Below, piece by piece: positions 16,672 through 26,368 of a stretch of DNA of 64,000 nt. The position numbers were made by a program, and so were the translations under genes. The stretch covers positions 137,882-201,881 of the forward strand of contig NZ_SGIU01000002.1 in NCBI RefSeq assembly GCF_004296335.1, written 5' to 3'. The stretch is from Flagellimonas allohymeniacidonis (lineage in GTDB: Bacteria; Bacteroidota; Bacteroidia; Flavobacteriales; Flavobacteriaceae). Positions within the stretch are counted from its first letter, which is position 1; every line of letters starts with the position of its first letter. The notes under the pieces were generated by a model, which was not told the DNA's origin, ran no database searches, and was given only the letters and a program-made list of their open reading frames with translations.

Positions 16672-19272
16672 ATGAAGGTTTTTCAGGGTGCATTGTGTAA
16701 TAGGGCAAAAATAGGACTATTGTTGCTCATGGTCACCCTGGCCGGATGCAATACCTTAAAAAAAGTTGATGATGATCAACTTTTGCTCACTAACAATACC
16801 ATCTATACCGATGACGAAAAGGTAAATGAATCTGACCTCAAAAGCCTAATCGTCCAAAAGCCGAACAGCAGTGTTTTGGGGTATCCCTTGCGACTGAACC
16901 TTTATAATTTGGCCAAAGAAGATTCCGATTCATCTTTTCAAAATTGGCTCCATAGAAAAGAAAAGCGGGAGAAAAGATTGAACCGATTACTCTCCAAAAA
17001 ACAAGTAAATCGGCTTAAGGAGTCTTTTGTGGTTAAGGGAGCCAGTGATTTTTTAAAAAGAATTGGCGAGCCTCCTGTTGTTGTTGACACCTCCCTGGCC
17101 CAAAAATCTGTAGATCGATTAAAAGCTTACTTCAATAGTAAGGGCTACTTCAATAACAAAGGTCGTTATGAAATTGTCGAAGGAAGACGAAAAAAGAGGG
17201 CAGCCGTTGATTACAAGATTGCCTTGGGTATGCCTTATATGATTGATACGGTATTAAAAAACATTGTTTCGCCCGAGCTTGATTCCATTTACAATATTTC
17301 ATCAAGCAAATCCTTTGTGAAAAAAGGGGAACAGTTCGATTTGGGCAATTTTAATCTGGAACGGGAACGTTTGACCACTCTTTTCAGAAATTCTGGCGTT
17401 TATAATTTCCAGGAAAGTTCCATCAACTATGACATTTTAAGGGATACCGTAGCGGCTTCTGATGATAAATTGATGGAAGTCCAGCTCAACATTCAAAAAC
17501 CAAGAAGCTCTGACGCCGCCGATTCCTTGAGCAATTTCTATCGCGTTCACCGTTTTGAGAAAATCAACATTTACAGCGATTATCTTATTGGAGGTTCAAG
17601 AGATTCCCTCAATTCCTTGGAGTACAACAACTACACGATTTATTTCAACGACAAGTTGAAATACAAACCCAAAGCATTGGTAGATGCGATTTTCTTTCAA
17701 AAAGACAGTGTTTACCGAGATTTGGACCGAATTCGTTCCTACAGGCAAATTACCAACCTCAATACTTTCAAATATCCCAATATCGAATTGATTCCTGATA
17801 CGACCAATGCAAGATTGATTTCGAATATTTACTTGGCACCAAGACCCAAGTACTCCGTTAATTTCAGTTTTGATGTTACCCATTCCAATATTCAACAAAT
17901 TGGAACCGCTTTTGGGGCAACGGTGGTCACAAGAAACGTGTTTGGCGGTGCTGAAACCCTAAATGTATCCGCTAGGGGCTCCATAGGGCTTTTGAGCGAT
18001 GCTTCCTTATCCGACGAAACCTTTACCTCAGAATTGGGTGGTGATATCAATATTACCTTTCCTCGTATCTGGCTACCCTTTAACACGGAGCGTATCATTC
18101 CCTTTTATATGTTGCCCCAAAGTCGATTTCTTGTGGGTACCAACTTTCAACGGAACATTGGTCTTGACAGACAGACGTTTAACACTATATTATCCTATAA
18201 TTGGTCTCCGAATCTAAGCTTAAAGAATGAGTTGGAACTGCTCGATATAGAGTTTGTTAGAAATGTAAATCCGGACAATTTTTTTAATGTTTACCAAAAC
18301 ACCTTTAGCAATTTAGACGGAATTGCCGATGATTTTGAGGACAATCCTGATTTTGCTGGGTTTTATGATGAAAATGTAGATCCAAACCTTGATGAGGATG
18401 ATGAACTCGATCTAATTATTTCAGAAGGGGCCAATTCATTTATCGATGCTATCCTAACACCAGGATTCCAGGTGAGTCAAGATACTCTGGCGGCGGTTAG
18501 GAGCATTCAAGAGCGTAGACAACGACTCACGGAAAACAACCTCATTTTCGCTAGTAACTTTACAATCACCAAAAACAGCAAGGACGACATCAACGACCTT
18601 GATTTTTATCAGTTCAGTGCCAAATTGGAAAGTGCGGGCAACGTGCTTTCGCTAATGGCCAATGTGGTGCCGTACAACGAGAACGATAATGACCAACTCT
18701 TGGTTTTTGGAGTCCCATTTTCCCAATATTTGAAGACAGAGTTTGATTTTATTAGGCATTGGCAAGTTGGTGATGCAAGCGTACTGGCCTTCAGAAGCTT
18801 CTCAGGTATCGCCATACCCTATGGGAATTCAGATAATATCCCGTTTGTTAGAAGTTACTTTGCTGGGGGATCAAATGATAATAGAGCTTGGAATGCTTAT
18901 GAATTAGGACCCGGGAGCACTAGTAACCTCAACGATTTCAATGAAGCCAATCTCAAGATTGCCCTGAACTTTGAATATCGTTTTCCAATCGCTGGGGATG
19001 TGAAGGGGGCCTTGTTCGCAGATGCTGGAAATATCTGGAACGTTTTTGATAATGAGGACAATCCCGATGCCATTTTTACCGGATTTGAATCCCTGGGTGA
19101 CCTTGCTTTGGGCACAGGATTTGGGCTTCGTTACGATTTCTCTTATTTTATTTTTAGATTGGACGTCGGTTTTAAGACCTATAATCCTGCGGAAGAGATT
19201 TCCCGACGCTGGTTCAGGGATTATAACTTTAGAAATGCCGTCTTTAACATAGGAATCAATTATCCCTTCTAG
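16672..19272 (+). CDS. tamL: Translocation and assembly module lipoprotein TamL (BamA/TamA superfamily)
   Basis: An 866-residue outer-membrane protein. It has a lipoprotein signal ending in the lipobox LAGC at about residue 26. POTRA-like domains occupy roughly residues 40-390 (for example AYFNSKGYFNNKG and LFRNSGVYNF). A BamA-type 16-strand barrel follows (SVNFSFDVTHSN, the FAGGSNDNRAWNAYELGPGS region) and the protein ends in an aromatic residue (INYPF). TamL partners TamB in outer-membrane assembly in Bacteroidota. No tamB lies beside it here. Start at 16672 is chosen because it fits the signal peptide. Confidence 0.88.
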   Translation: MKVFQGALCNRAKIGLLLLMVTLAGCNTLKKVDDDQLLLTNNTIYTDDEKVNESDLKSLIVQKPNSSVLGYPLRLNLYNLAKEDSDSSFQNWLHRKEKREKRLNRLLSKKQVNRLKESFVVKGASDFLKRIGEPPVVVDTSLAQKSVDRLKAYFNSKGYFNNKGRYEIVEGRRKKRAAVDYKIALGMPYMIDTVLKNIVSPELDSIYNISSSKSFVKKGEQFDLGNFNLERERLTTLFRNSGVYNFQESSINYDILRDTVAASDDKLMEVQLNIQKPRSSDAADSLSNFYRVHRFEKINIYSDYLIGGSRDSLNSLEYNNYTIYFNDKLKYKPKALVDAIFFQKDSVYRDLDRIRSYRQITNLNTFKYPNIELIPDTTNARLISNIYLAPRPKYSVNFSFDVTHSNIQQIGTAFGATVVTRNVFGGAETLNVSARGSIGLLSDASLSDETFTSELGGDINITFPRIWLPFNTERIIPFYMLPQSRFLVGTNFQRNIGLDRQTFNTILSYNWSPNLSLKNELELLDIEFVRNVNPDNFFNVYQNTFSNLDGIADDFEDNPDFAGFYDENVDPNLDEDDELDLIISEGANSFIDAILTPGFQVSQDTLAAVRSIQERRQRLTENNLIFASNFTITKNSKDDINDLDFYQFSAKLESAGNVLSLMANVVPYNENDNDQLLVFGVPFSQYLKTEFDFIRHWQVGDASVLAFRSFSGIAIPYGNSDNIPFVRSYFAGGSNDNRAWNAYELGPGSTSNLNDFNEANLKIALNFEYRFPIAGDVKGALFADAGNIWNVFDNEDNPDAIFTGFESLGDLALGTGFGLRYDFSYFIFRLDVGFKTYNPAEEISRRWFRDYNFRNAVFNIGINYPF

Positions 19273-19286
19273 AGGAAATATTTTAT

Positions 19287-19294
19287 TACTTTTG
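19287..19294 (+). promoter_or_regulatory. Bacteroidota -7 box (TACTTTTG) for fbaA
   Basis: TACTTTTG fits TAnnTTTG and lies 32 bases before the fbaA ATG in the tamL-fbaA gap. Confidence 0.65.
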
Positions 19295-19326
19295 TTGCTT
19301 GATTTAAACCTATAACTAACTGATTT

Positions 19327-20394
19327 ATGTCCCACAATATAAAGCCCGGAGTGGCTACAGGTGACGAGGTTCAAGCTATTTTTGATCACGCTAAAGCCAA
19401 CAATTATGCATTACCTGCGGTAAACGTAATTGGCTCCAATACAATAAACTCCGTTTTAGAAACTGCAGCGGAACTGAATTCGCCGGTTATCATTCAATTT
19501 TCAAATGGAGGCGCCCAGTTCAACGCTGGTAAGGGATTGTCCAACGAAAACCAAAGAGCAGCTGTTCTTGGGGCGGTAGCTGGTGCAAAGCACGTTCATG
19601 AAATGGCCGAGGCCTATGGTGCCACGGTAATCTTGCATACCGACCACTGTGCCAAGAAATTATTGCCTTGGATGGATGGTATGTTGGATGCCAACGAAGC
19701 ACACTTTAAGGCAACCGGAAAATCCCTTTTTAGTTCTCATATGATCGACCTTTCCGAAGAACCACTTGAAGAAAACATAGAAATATGCAAGGGGTATTTA
19801 GAAAGAATGAGCAAAATGGGAATGACCTTGGAGATTGAGTTGGGTGTTACCGGAGGTGAAGAGGATGGAGTGGATAATACGGACGTTGATAGCTCAAAAT
19901 TATATACCCAACCCGAGGAAGTCGCATACGCCTATGAAGAATTGTCCAAGGTAAGCCCGAGGTTTACTGTAGCTGCGGCGTTTGGAAATGTTCATGGGGT
20001 ATATAAACCCGGTAACGTGACCTTGACTCCCAAAATCTTGAAAAACTCACAAGAATTTGTATCAGAAAAATATGGTGTAGAACATAATCATATCGATTTT
20101 GTTTTCCATGGCGGTTCTGGTTCGACTGTTGAGGAAATTAGAGAGGCCATTGGTTATGGAGTTATAAAAATGAATATTGATACTGATCTTCAGTATGCCT
20201 TTTTAGCTGGTGTACGGGATTATGTTTCTGATAAATCAGGCTACTTACAATCGCAGATTGGAAATCCTGATGGTGCTGACCAGCCCAATAAGAAATTCTA
20301 TGATCCAAGGGTTTGGCTTCGTGAAGGGGAAAAATCTTTTGTGACCCGATTAAAAAAGGCTTTTGAAGACCTTAATAATGTCAATACGCTTTAA
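19327..20394 (+). CDS. fbaA: Class II fructose-bisphosphate aldolase
   Basis: A 355-residue zinc-dependent aldolase that cleaves fructose-1,6-bisphosphate in glycolysis and acts in reverse in gluconeogenesis. Motifs: ATVILHTDHCAKKLLPW (catalytic Asp and zinc His), LEIELGVTGGEEDGVD, AAFGNVHGVYKPGNV, and HGGSGSTVEEI with the phosphate-binding loop, then MNIDTDLQ. The length is that of the long class IIA form. It has its own promoter box. Confidence 0.95.
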   Translation: MSHNIKPGVATGDEVQAIFDHAKANNYALPAVNVIGSNTINSVLETAAELNSPVIIQFSNGGAQFNAGKGLSNENQRAAVLGAVAGAKHVHEMAEAYGATVILHTDHCAKKLLPWMDGMLDANEAHFKATGKSLFSSHMIDLSEEPLEENIEICKGYLERMSKMGMTLEIELGVTGGEEDGVDNTDVDSSKLYTQPEEVAYAYEELSKVSPRFTVAAAFGNVHGVYKPGNVTLTPKILKNSQEFVSEKYGVEHNHIDFVFHGGSGSTVEEIREAIGYGVIKMNIDTDLQYAFLAGVRDYVSDKSGYLQSQIGNPDGADQPNKKFYDPRVWLREGEKSFVTRLKKAFEDLNNVNTL

Positions 20395-20431
20395 TATTCC
20401 GAAAATAGCTGTTTAATTAAATTTTGATTAC

Positions 20432-21292
20432 ATGTCGTCTTGGTTTAAAAGAAAGGAAAAAGGAATTCAGACTGCTACTGAGGAAAAGAAAGACACCCCT
20501 AGGGGGCTTTGGTATAAGTCGCCCACAGGAAAAATTGTTGAGTCAGAGGAATTAGCGAAAAACTTTTATGTCAGCCCCGAAGATGATTACCATGTTCGAA
20601 TAGGCAGTAAAGAATACTTCGAAATTCTCTTTGACGACAATAAGTTCAAAGAACTTGATGAAAAACTATCCTCGAAAGACCCACTGAAGTTCGTGGATAC
20701 CAAAAAATATTCGGATCGCCTAAAGGCGGCACAGCAAAAAACCAAATTGAAAGATGCGGTACGCACGGCTGTTGGAAAATCAATGGGAAAAGAATTGGTG
20801 GTAGCTTGTATGGATTTTAGCTTTATTGGTGGATCTATGGGAAGCGTTGTTGGAGAAAAGATAGCTCGTGCCATTGATGTGGCCAAACGTAGAAAGCTTC
20901 CATTTTTGATGATTTCAAAATCGGGGGGCGCCCGAATGATGGAAGCCGCTCTTTCCTTGATGCAGTTGGCAAAGACTTCGGCAAAATTGGCGCAATTGGC
21001 AGAAGCGAAAATTCCATACATCTCCCTTTGCACAGATCCCACAACAGGTGGAACCACGGCCTCCTATGCCATGTTAGGGGATATTAATATTTCTGAACCT
21101 GGAGCGCTGATTGGATTTGCCGGCCCAAGGGTTGTAAAAGATACCGTTGGAAAGGATTTGCCCGAAGGTTTCCAAACCTCGGAATTTGTAAAAGAGCACG
21201 GGTTTCTCGATTTCATCACCCATCGAAGGGATTTAAAAGAAAAAGTGAATCTTTACATCGACTTAATACAAAATCAACCGATAAGAGCATAA
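20432..21292 (+). CDS. accD: Acetyl-CoA carboxylase carboxyltransferase subunit beta, zinc-ribbon cysteines absent
   Basis: A 286-residue carboxyltransferase subunit that transfers CO2 from biotin to acetyl-CoA at the first step of fatty-acid synthesis. The crotonase-type core is intact ([62 protein letters not shown]). The N-terminal zinc ribbon is degenerate: the four expected cysteines are Ser30, Gly33, Ser48 and Asp51, in KSPTG and VSPEDDYH. From memory this is common in Flavobacteriia. It ends at a strong terminator. Confidence 0.94.
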   Translation: MSSWFKRKEKGIQTATEEKKDTPRGLWYKSPTGKIVESEELAKNFYVSPEDDYHVRIGSKEYFEILFDDNKFKELDEKLSSKDPLKFVDTKKYSDRLKAAQQKTKLKDAVRTAVGKSMGKELVVACMDFSFIGGSMGSVVGEKIARAIDVAKRRKLPFLMISKSGGARMMEAALSLMQLAKTSAKLAQLAEAKIPYISLCTDPTTGGTTASYAMLGDINISEPGALIGFAGPRVVKDTVGKDLPEGFQTSEFVKEHGFLDFITHRRDLKEKVNLYIDLIQNQPIRA

Positions 21293-21297
21293 AAAAA

Positions 21298-21321
21298 AAG
21301 CCTGCGTTACGCAGGCTTTTT
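21298..21321. terminator. Strong terminator after accD, also serving the convergent lipoprotein gene
   Basis: A perfect hairpin AAGCCTGC-gttac-GCAGGCTT preceded by an A-run and followed by a T-run, placed between the accD stop and the end of the minus-strand lipoprotein gene. It should work in both directions. Confidence 0.88.
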
Positions 21322-21341
21322 CAGTTACAACCAGAACAAAT

Positions 21342-22226
21342 CTACTTCAAGAATCTTCTAAGAAATATTTCCTGTTCAGTTCCGTCAGGATAGGTCAAAA
21401 TGCCTTTGGCATCACAACTCCCGTCACCAAAATCCAAACTGGCCGTATTGTCGTTTCTTGAGATTTCCAAAACACCGCTTACAATAAATCGGCACGCCAA
21501 TTCTCTTCGCAAGGGCTCTATCACCTCTTTTACATACACATTGCCCAATCTTCCGATATAGGTTCTTTTCCCGGTGATCAAAAAGACATTATCCCCCCAA
21601 AAACCACTTCCGAAACCTTCAATCCACTCTCTTGTACGAGTTCCATTAAAGGAAGCTGTATCGCCATTTGGCCATGTAGCACTAAATGAAGCATTAACTG
21701 TTCCCTGCGGATTGCCATTTTCATTGGCACGTACACGAAGTACATCAGCAGACCCTTCAACAGCCACACCGTTAAACGTGAAATTTTCCAAAGTAAGGGC
21801 AATGGATTTGGATGCTGCCTCCATATCCTTGGCATAGCTTAAAAAGATAATTCCACTAAGCACATTGCCATTGGGCAACTCACATCCATCACCAAAATCT
21901 ATGGTTTTCTCTCGTGTCGTATCTGTCACAACTGTAGTGATCGTCACACAATCAGGTAAATAATCTGAAGCGTAATCACTTTTGGCTGTCAACGAAATTT
22001 CATCTGCGGCATATACGTCTTCCGCAATTGTTGAAACTTCTTCTGAAATCAATTCTGTTTCATCACTGGCCTGCAGTTCAGCAACGGTGATAACCTCATC
22101 TTGATCTGCAGCTGTATCGATAGCCGTTTCTTCTTCCTTGGTACAGGATACCACTGTTAAAAGTGCAAGACCTATAGCAAGTGGGGCAATTTTTAAAAAG
22201 TTCATTTGTTTGAGACTCTTTTTCAT
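21342..22226 (-). CDS. Lipoprotein of unknown function with two DFGDG motifs
   Basis: A 294-residue predicted lipoprotein. The signal peptide ends in the lipobox VVSC at about residue 28, followed by a long acidic linker (DEVITVAELQASDETELISEEV). Two related stretches, IDFGDGCELPNG near residue 110 and LDFGDGSCDAKG near residue 265, bracket a beta-rich region and suggest a two-part fold with a shared cysteine-containing turn. I do not recognise a named family. A second possible start lies seven codons downstream. It is monocistronic, between rpsO (divergent) and accD (convergent). Confidence 0.7.
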   Translation of the reverse strand: MKKSLKQMNFLKIAPLAIGLALLTVVSCTKEEETAIDTAADQDEVITVAELQASDETELISEEVSTIAEDVYAADEISLTAKSDYASDYLPDCVTITTVVTDTTREKTIDFGDGCELPNGNVLSGIIFLSYAKDMEAASKSIALTLENFTFNGVAVEGSADVLRVRANENGNPQGTVNASFSATWPNGDTASFNGTRTREWIEGFGSGFWGDNVFLITGKRTYIGRLGNVYVKEVIEPLRRELACRFIVSGVLEISRNDNTASLDFGDGSCDAKGILTYPDGTEQEIFLRRFLK

Positions 22227-22318
22227 AATGATTGAATTTTAGGATTTGGTTCTATGACCCACCCAAATCAAAAAGGTTTAATCTCGGAGGAAAAAATTTT
22301 TCATTCTGAAAAAAGGAT

Positions 22319-22326
22319 TATCTTTG
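22319..22326 (+). promoter_or_regulatory. Bacteroidota -7 box (TATCTTTG) for rpsO
   Basis: TATCTTTG followed by CA is the classic flavobacterial promoter form. It lies 53 bases before the rpsO ATG. Confidence 0.75.
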
Positions 22327-22379
22327 CACGCTGATTGAAAGACAATCAAATACATAAAAATCATTAAACTAATATTGGA

Positions 22380-22649
22380 ATGTATTTATCTAAGGAAGTA
22401 AAGGCCGACATCTTCAAGAAACATGGCGGTTCTGAAACAAACACCGGTTCCACGGAAGGGCAGATTGCCTTGTTCACGTACCGTATTAATCACTTGACAA
22501 AACACCTAAAGAACAACCACAAAGATTTTGCCACTGAGCGTTCTTTGGTAAAATTGGTAGGTAAAAGAAGAAGCCTTTTGGACTACCTGAAGAAAAAAGA
22601 TATTGAAAAATACCGAAGCCTTATCAAGGAATTAAGTATTAGAAAATAA
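22380..22649 (+). CDS. rpsO: 30S ribosomal protein S15
   Basis: An 89-residue S15, the family's standard length, binding the 16S rRNA central domain. Recognised by GSTEGQIALFTYRINHLTKHLK, HKDFATERSLVKLVGKRRSLLDYL and the terminal RYRSL-like segment. It has a strong promoter and leader, and a GGGAGG/CCTCCC hairpin downstream before pnp. The rpsO-pnp order matches that of E. coli and many other bacteria. Confidence 0.97.
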   Translation: MYLSKEVKADIFKKHGGSETNTGSTEGQIALFTYRINHLTKHLKNNHKDFATERSLVKLVGKRRSLLDYLKKKDIEKYRSLIKELSIRK

Positions 22650-22655
22650 AATAAT

Positions 22656-22678
22656 GGGGAGGTTTTGCCTCCCTTTTA
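22656..22678 (+). terminator. Terminator or attenuator after rpsO
   Basis: GGGAGG-ttttg-CCTCCC followed by TTTTATTTT. It would limit rpsO readthrough into pnp. Confidence 0.75.
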
Positions 22679-22682
22679 TTTT

Positions 22683-22833
22683 GGCTGGGTATCAGCCTCC
22701 CGTTTTGGTCCCCTAAGACCAAAACCAACATAAAAAGCTGCTTTTTCAGTTTTTCATTGGTCAACACAACAACACAACCCGACCGTCCGGAAGACGGTAG
22801 ACCAAATGTTTAACGACCCGTATCGAAACGGGT
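22683..22833 (+). other. Structured leader before pnp: five consecutive hairpins
   Basis: The 150 bases before pnp contain five short inverted repeats: GGCTG/CAGCC (22683-22697), a perfect 9-bp stem GTTTTGGTC/GACCAAAAC with a 6-base loop (22702-22725), AAAAAG/CTTTTT (22732-22746), ACCGTC/GACGGT (22782-22798) and ACCCGT/ACGGGT (22816-22833). The last ends 13 bases before the pnp ATG. In E. coli, PNPase controls its own mRNA after RNase III cuts a leader hairpin. A similar role here is an inference. Confidence 0.6.
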
Positions 22834-22845
22834 AAGATTAATTTT

Positions 22846-25053
22846 ATGATTCCAAAAACTTTTAAAGAGGTCATTGACCTCGGTGACGGTAGGGAAATTT
22901 CTATCGAAACCGGAAAATTGGCAAAACAGGCCCATGGTTCTGTTGTTGTCCAATCAGGCAAATGTATGTTGCTATGTACAGTTGTCTCCAACTACAAACA
23001 AAGTGATGTTGATTTTTTACCTCTTACGGTAGATTATCGCGAAAAATTTGCTGCAGCCGGGCGTTATCCCGGAGGATTCTTCAAACGTGAAGCACGCCCC
23101 AGTGATGGTGAAGTATTGACCATGAGATTGGTTGACCGTGTTCTTCGCCCTCTTTTTCCGAAGGACTATCATTCTGAGACGCAAGTGATGATCCAATTGA
23201 TGTCACATGATGAAAACGTAATGCCAGACGCAATGGCTGGTTTGGCCGCATCTGCCGCCATCCAACTTTCAGATTTCCCATTTGAATGCGCCATCTCTGA
23301 GGTAAGAGTGGGTAGAGTAAATGGTGAATTGATCATCAATCCAACCAGAGACCAATTAAAAGAATCAGACATCGATATGGTTATTGGTGCTTCTGCAGAT
23401 TCTGTAATGATGGTCGAAGGGGAAATGGATGAGATTTCCGAGGAAGAAATGGTTGAGGCCATTAAATTTGCCCATGAAGCCATTAAAGTACAATGTGCTG
23501 CCCAAATTAAGTTGGCAGAAGCTTTCGGAAAGAAAGAAGTACGTGAGTATGAGCCAGAGGTAGAAGATGAAGATTTGGCCAAAAAGGTACATGACCTTAC
23601 GTATGACAAGGTTTATGCCATAGCCAAAGCAGGTTCGGCCAAACAAGAAAGAAGTGCTGCATTCGACGCCATAAAGGAAGAGGTAAAAGCAACCTTTTCA
23701 GAAGAAGAGTTGGAAGAAATTGGAGATTTGGTCTCCAAATACTTCTATAAAGCTGAAAAAGCCGCGGTTAGAGACCTTACCCTAAATGAAGGGCTCCGTT
23801 TGGATGGACGTAAAACCGATGAAATTCGCCCCATCTGGTGTGAAATCGATTATTTGCCATCAGTTCATGGCTCCTCCATTTTCACAAGAGGAGAAACCCA
23901 GGCCCTGGCCACTGTAACCTTAGGTACCTCCAGAGAGGCGAATCAAATTGACATGCCGTCCTTTGAAGGGGAAGAAACCTTTTATTTGCACTACAACTTC
24001 CCTCCTTTTTCAACTGGGGAAGCAAGACCAATTCGAGGTACTTCACGAAGAGAGGTAGGTCACGGAAACTTGGCCCAACGTGCCTTAAAAGGAATGATTC
24101 CTGAAGATTGTCCATATACGGTACGTGTTGTTTCAGAGGTATTGGAGTCCAACGGATCCTCATCCATGGCTACCGTTTGTTCTGGAACCATGGCTTTGAT
24201 GGATGCTGGTGTTCAGTTGAAAAAACCTGTATCTGGTATTGCAATGGGATTGATTACCGATACCGAAAGTGGCAAATACGCCGTTCTTTCAGATATTTTG
24301 GGTGATGAAGACCATTTGGGAGATATGGACTTTAAGGTGACTGGTACCGCAGACGGTATCACGGCCTGCCAAATGGATATCAAAGTAAAAGGCCTGTCCT
24401 ACGAAATTTTGGTGAAGGCCCTAATGCAAGCCAAAGATGGAAGACTTCATATCCTTGGTAAACTTACGGATACCATTGCAGAACCAAAACCAGAGGTAAA
24501 ATCCTACGCTCCAAAAATTGTTACCAAAATTATTCCTGGAGAATACATTGGTGCAGTAATTGGTTCAGGAGGAAAGGTGATTCAAGAACTTCAAAAAGAA
24601 ACCAATACCACTATTGTTATCAACGAAGATCCCGAAACCGAAGAAGGTATTGTGGAAATTCTGGGTACTGGTCAGGATGGTATTGATGCGGTTATCGCCA
24701 AAATTGACGCTTTGATGTTTAAACCCGAAGTAGGTAGTATTTATGAGGTAAAAGTCATAAAACTACTTGATTTTGGTGCAGTTGTTGAATATACCGAAGC
24801 CCCTGGCAATGAAGTATTGCTGCACGTATCAGAGTTGGCATGGGAACGTACCGACAAGGTGACCGATGTGGTCAACATGGGAGATACCATCGATATTAAA
24901 TACTTTGGAATCGATCCTAGAACCAGAAAGGAGAAAGTATCCAGAAAAGCTTTGCTCCCAAAACCGGAAGGGTATAAGGAACGTCCTCCAAGAAACGACC
25001 GTGGAGGCGACCGCAGAGGTGGAAATCGCGATAGAAAACCACGAAGAGACTAG
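22846..25053 (+). CDS. pnp: Polyribonucleotide nucleotidyltransferase (PNPase)
   Basis: A 735-residue phosphorolytic 3'-5' exoribonuclease. Two RNase PH domains are visible (residues about 10-220, and 330-550 with [42 protein letters not shown] and [18 protein letters not shown]). A KH domain ([16 protein letters not shown], near 570) and an S1 domain ([20 protein letters not shown], near 630) follow. The tail is a basic, Arg/Gly/Asp-rich extension ([16 protein letters not shown]) that probably binds RNA. The leader is unusually structured. Confidence 0.96.
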   Translation: MIPKTFKEVIDLGDGREISIETGKLAKQAHGSVVVQSGKCMLLCTVVSNYKQSDVDFLPLTVDYREKFAAAGRYPGGFFKREARPSDGEVLTMRLVDRVLRPLFPKDYHSETQVMIQLMSHDENVMPDAMAGLAASAAIQLSDFPFECAISEVRVGRVNGELIINPTRDQLKESDIDMVIGASADSVMMVEGEMDEISEEEMVEAIKFAHEAIKVQCAAQIKLAEAFGKKEVREYEPEVEDEDLAKKVHDLTYDKVYAIAKAGSAKQERSAAFDAIKEEVKATFSEEELEEIGDLVSKYFYKAEKAAVRDLTLNEGLRLDGRKTDEIRPIWCEIDYLPSVHGSSIFTRGETQALATVTLGTSREANQIDMPSFEGEETFYLHYNFPPFSTGEARPIRGTSRREVGHGNLAQRALKGMIPEDCPYTVRVVSEVLESNGSSSMATVCSGTMALMDAGVQLKKPVSGIAMGLITDTESGKYAVLSDILGDEDHLGDMDFKVTGTADGITACQMDIKVKGLSYEILVKALMQAKDGRLHILGKLTDTIAEPKPEVKSYAPKIVTKIIPGEYIGAVIGSGGKVIQELQKETNTTIVINEDPETEEGIVEILGTGQDGIDAVIAKIDALMFKPEVGSIYEVKVIKLLDFGAVVEYTEAPGNEVLLHVSELAWERTDKVTDVVNMGDTIDIKYFGIDPRTRKEKVSRKALLPKPEGYKERPPRNDRGGDRRGGNRDRKPRRD

Positions 25054-25076
25054 GTCCACAGTCCTAGATGTAAATA

Positions 25077-25108
25077 AAACCCCGGGAAAACCCCGGGGTT
25101 TCTTGTTT
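25077..25108 (+). terminator. Terminator after pnp
   Basis: AAACCCCGG and CCGGGGTTT form a 9-bp stem, followed by TTTCTTGTTT. Confidence 0.85.
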
Positions 25109-25214
25109 ACGAAAAATTATCCAAATAAGTTTTACCAAATTGTAACTTTTTGTCTTTTTCTACGTATAAACTAATGAGCTCTGCTCACAAACTTAAATTG
25201 AAGGGATAAAATAG

Positions 25215-26078
25215 ATGAGACAGTTAAAGATTACAAAACAGGTTACCAATAGGGAAACCGCATCGTTAGACAAGTATCTACAGGAAATCGGTAAGGTGGA
25301 TTTGATCACCGCCGATGAGGAAGTGGAATTGGCACAGCGAATCAAAGCGGGAGACCAAATAGCCTTGGAAAAATTAACTAAAGCCAACCTCAGATTCGTG
25401 GTTTCTGTTGCCAAGCAGTATCAAAACCAAGGATTGACCCTTCCTGACTTGATCAATGAAGGAAACTTGGGACTAATCAAAGCGGCACAACGTTTTGATG
25501 AAACCCGTGGATTTAAATTCATTTCATATGCAGTATGGTGGATTCGTCAATCCATTCTTCAGGCCCTGGCCGAACAATCCCGTATTGTTCGCCTGCCTTT
25601 GAATAAAATTGGTTCTATCAATAAAATCAACAAGACGTTTGCCTTCTTGGAGCAAGCCCATGAAAGGGTACCTTCTGCGGAGGAAATTGCCAAAGAATTG
25701 GACATGACCGTTGAGGATGTGAAACAATCCTTAAAAAATTCGGGCCGTCACGTTTCTATGGATGCTCCGTTGATCGATGGTGAAGATTCCAACCTATATG
25801 ACGTACTTAGAAGTGGGGAATCTCCCAATCCAGATAAGGAATTATTGCACGAATCACTTCGCACTGAAATAGAACGAGCTTTGGAAACCTTGACCCCCAG
25901 AGAAGCTGATGTTATCCGTCTTTACTTCGGTTTGGCCGGACAGCACTCAATGACCTTGGAGGAAATTGGCGAAACTTTTGACCTGACCCGAGAGCGTGTA
26001 CGTCAAATTAAAGAGAAGGCAATCAGAAGGTTGAAACATACCTCCAGAAGCAAGATTTTGAAGACGTATTTAGGATAA
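25215..26078 (+). CDS. rpoD: Primary RNA polymerase sigma factor (RpoD/SigA type)
   Basis: A 287-residue group 1 sigma factor of the short Bacteroidota type, lacking a long region 1.1. Region 1.2 is at about residues 15-50 ([20 protein letters not shown]). Region 2 contains [30 protein letters not shown] and the -10 binding [15 protein letters not shown]. Regions 3 and 4 end with the helix-turn-helix [29 protein letters not shown]. It reads the TAnnTTTG promoters seen across the window. Region 26079-26368 downstream holds a terminator and a possible small transcript. Confidence 0.96.
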   Translation: MRQLKITKQVTNRETASLDKYLQEIGKVDLITADEEVELAQRIKAGDQIALEKLTKANLRFVVSVAKQYQNQGLTLPDLINEGNLGLIKAAQRFDETRGFKFISYAVWWIRQSILQALAEQSRIVRLPLNKIGSINKINKTFAFLEQAHERVPSAEEIAKELDMTVEDVKQSLKNSGRHVSMDAPLIDGEDSNLYDVLRSGESPNPDKELLHESLRTEIERALETLTPREADVIRLYFGLAGQHSMTLEEIGETFDLTRERVRQIKEKAIRRLKHTSRSKILKTYLG

Positions 26079-26159
26079 TTTTAAGGATTATCAACACAAA
26101 TTACAGTTAAACATACCTTAAATTGGTTTTTTGGCAAGAAAGTTGTAATTTGTAAACCT

Positions 26160-26229
26160 ATAACAGTTTATCATGACTGTTCGTTTTTTGATTGATGAAT
26201 AAACTCCGGCTGATTACCGGAGTTTTTTC
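26160..26229 (+). ncRNA. Possible small transcript or tiny reading frame after rpoD
   Basis: Within a 290-bp gap, a promoter-like TTGTAATTTGTAAA (26145-26160) is followed by a hairpin AACAGT-ttatcatg-ACTGTT and then a strong terminator (26201-26229). The segment also contains a 9-codon frame, ATG ACT GTT CGT TTT TTG ATT GAT GAA TAA, from 26173. The gap shows no other coding signal. This could be a short RNA, the 3' end of the rpoD mRNA, or nothing more than a terminator region. Confidence 0.3.
26201..26229 (+). terminator. Terminator downstream of rpoD
   Basis: AAACTCCGG and CCGGAGTTT form a 9-bp stem with a T-run. Confidence 0.85.
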
Positions 26230-26368
26230 ATTTATATACCTTTCTCTTTAACAAAATATCCTCTTTTAGCCCTATTTTTTGTTAAATTTTCAATGCCGCG
26301 GACTTTTGGACTTCCCTGCTCGTAGATATCTAGTAGCCATCATATTTTGATATTTAACCCCTGCTCAT

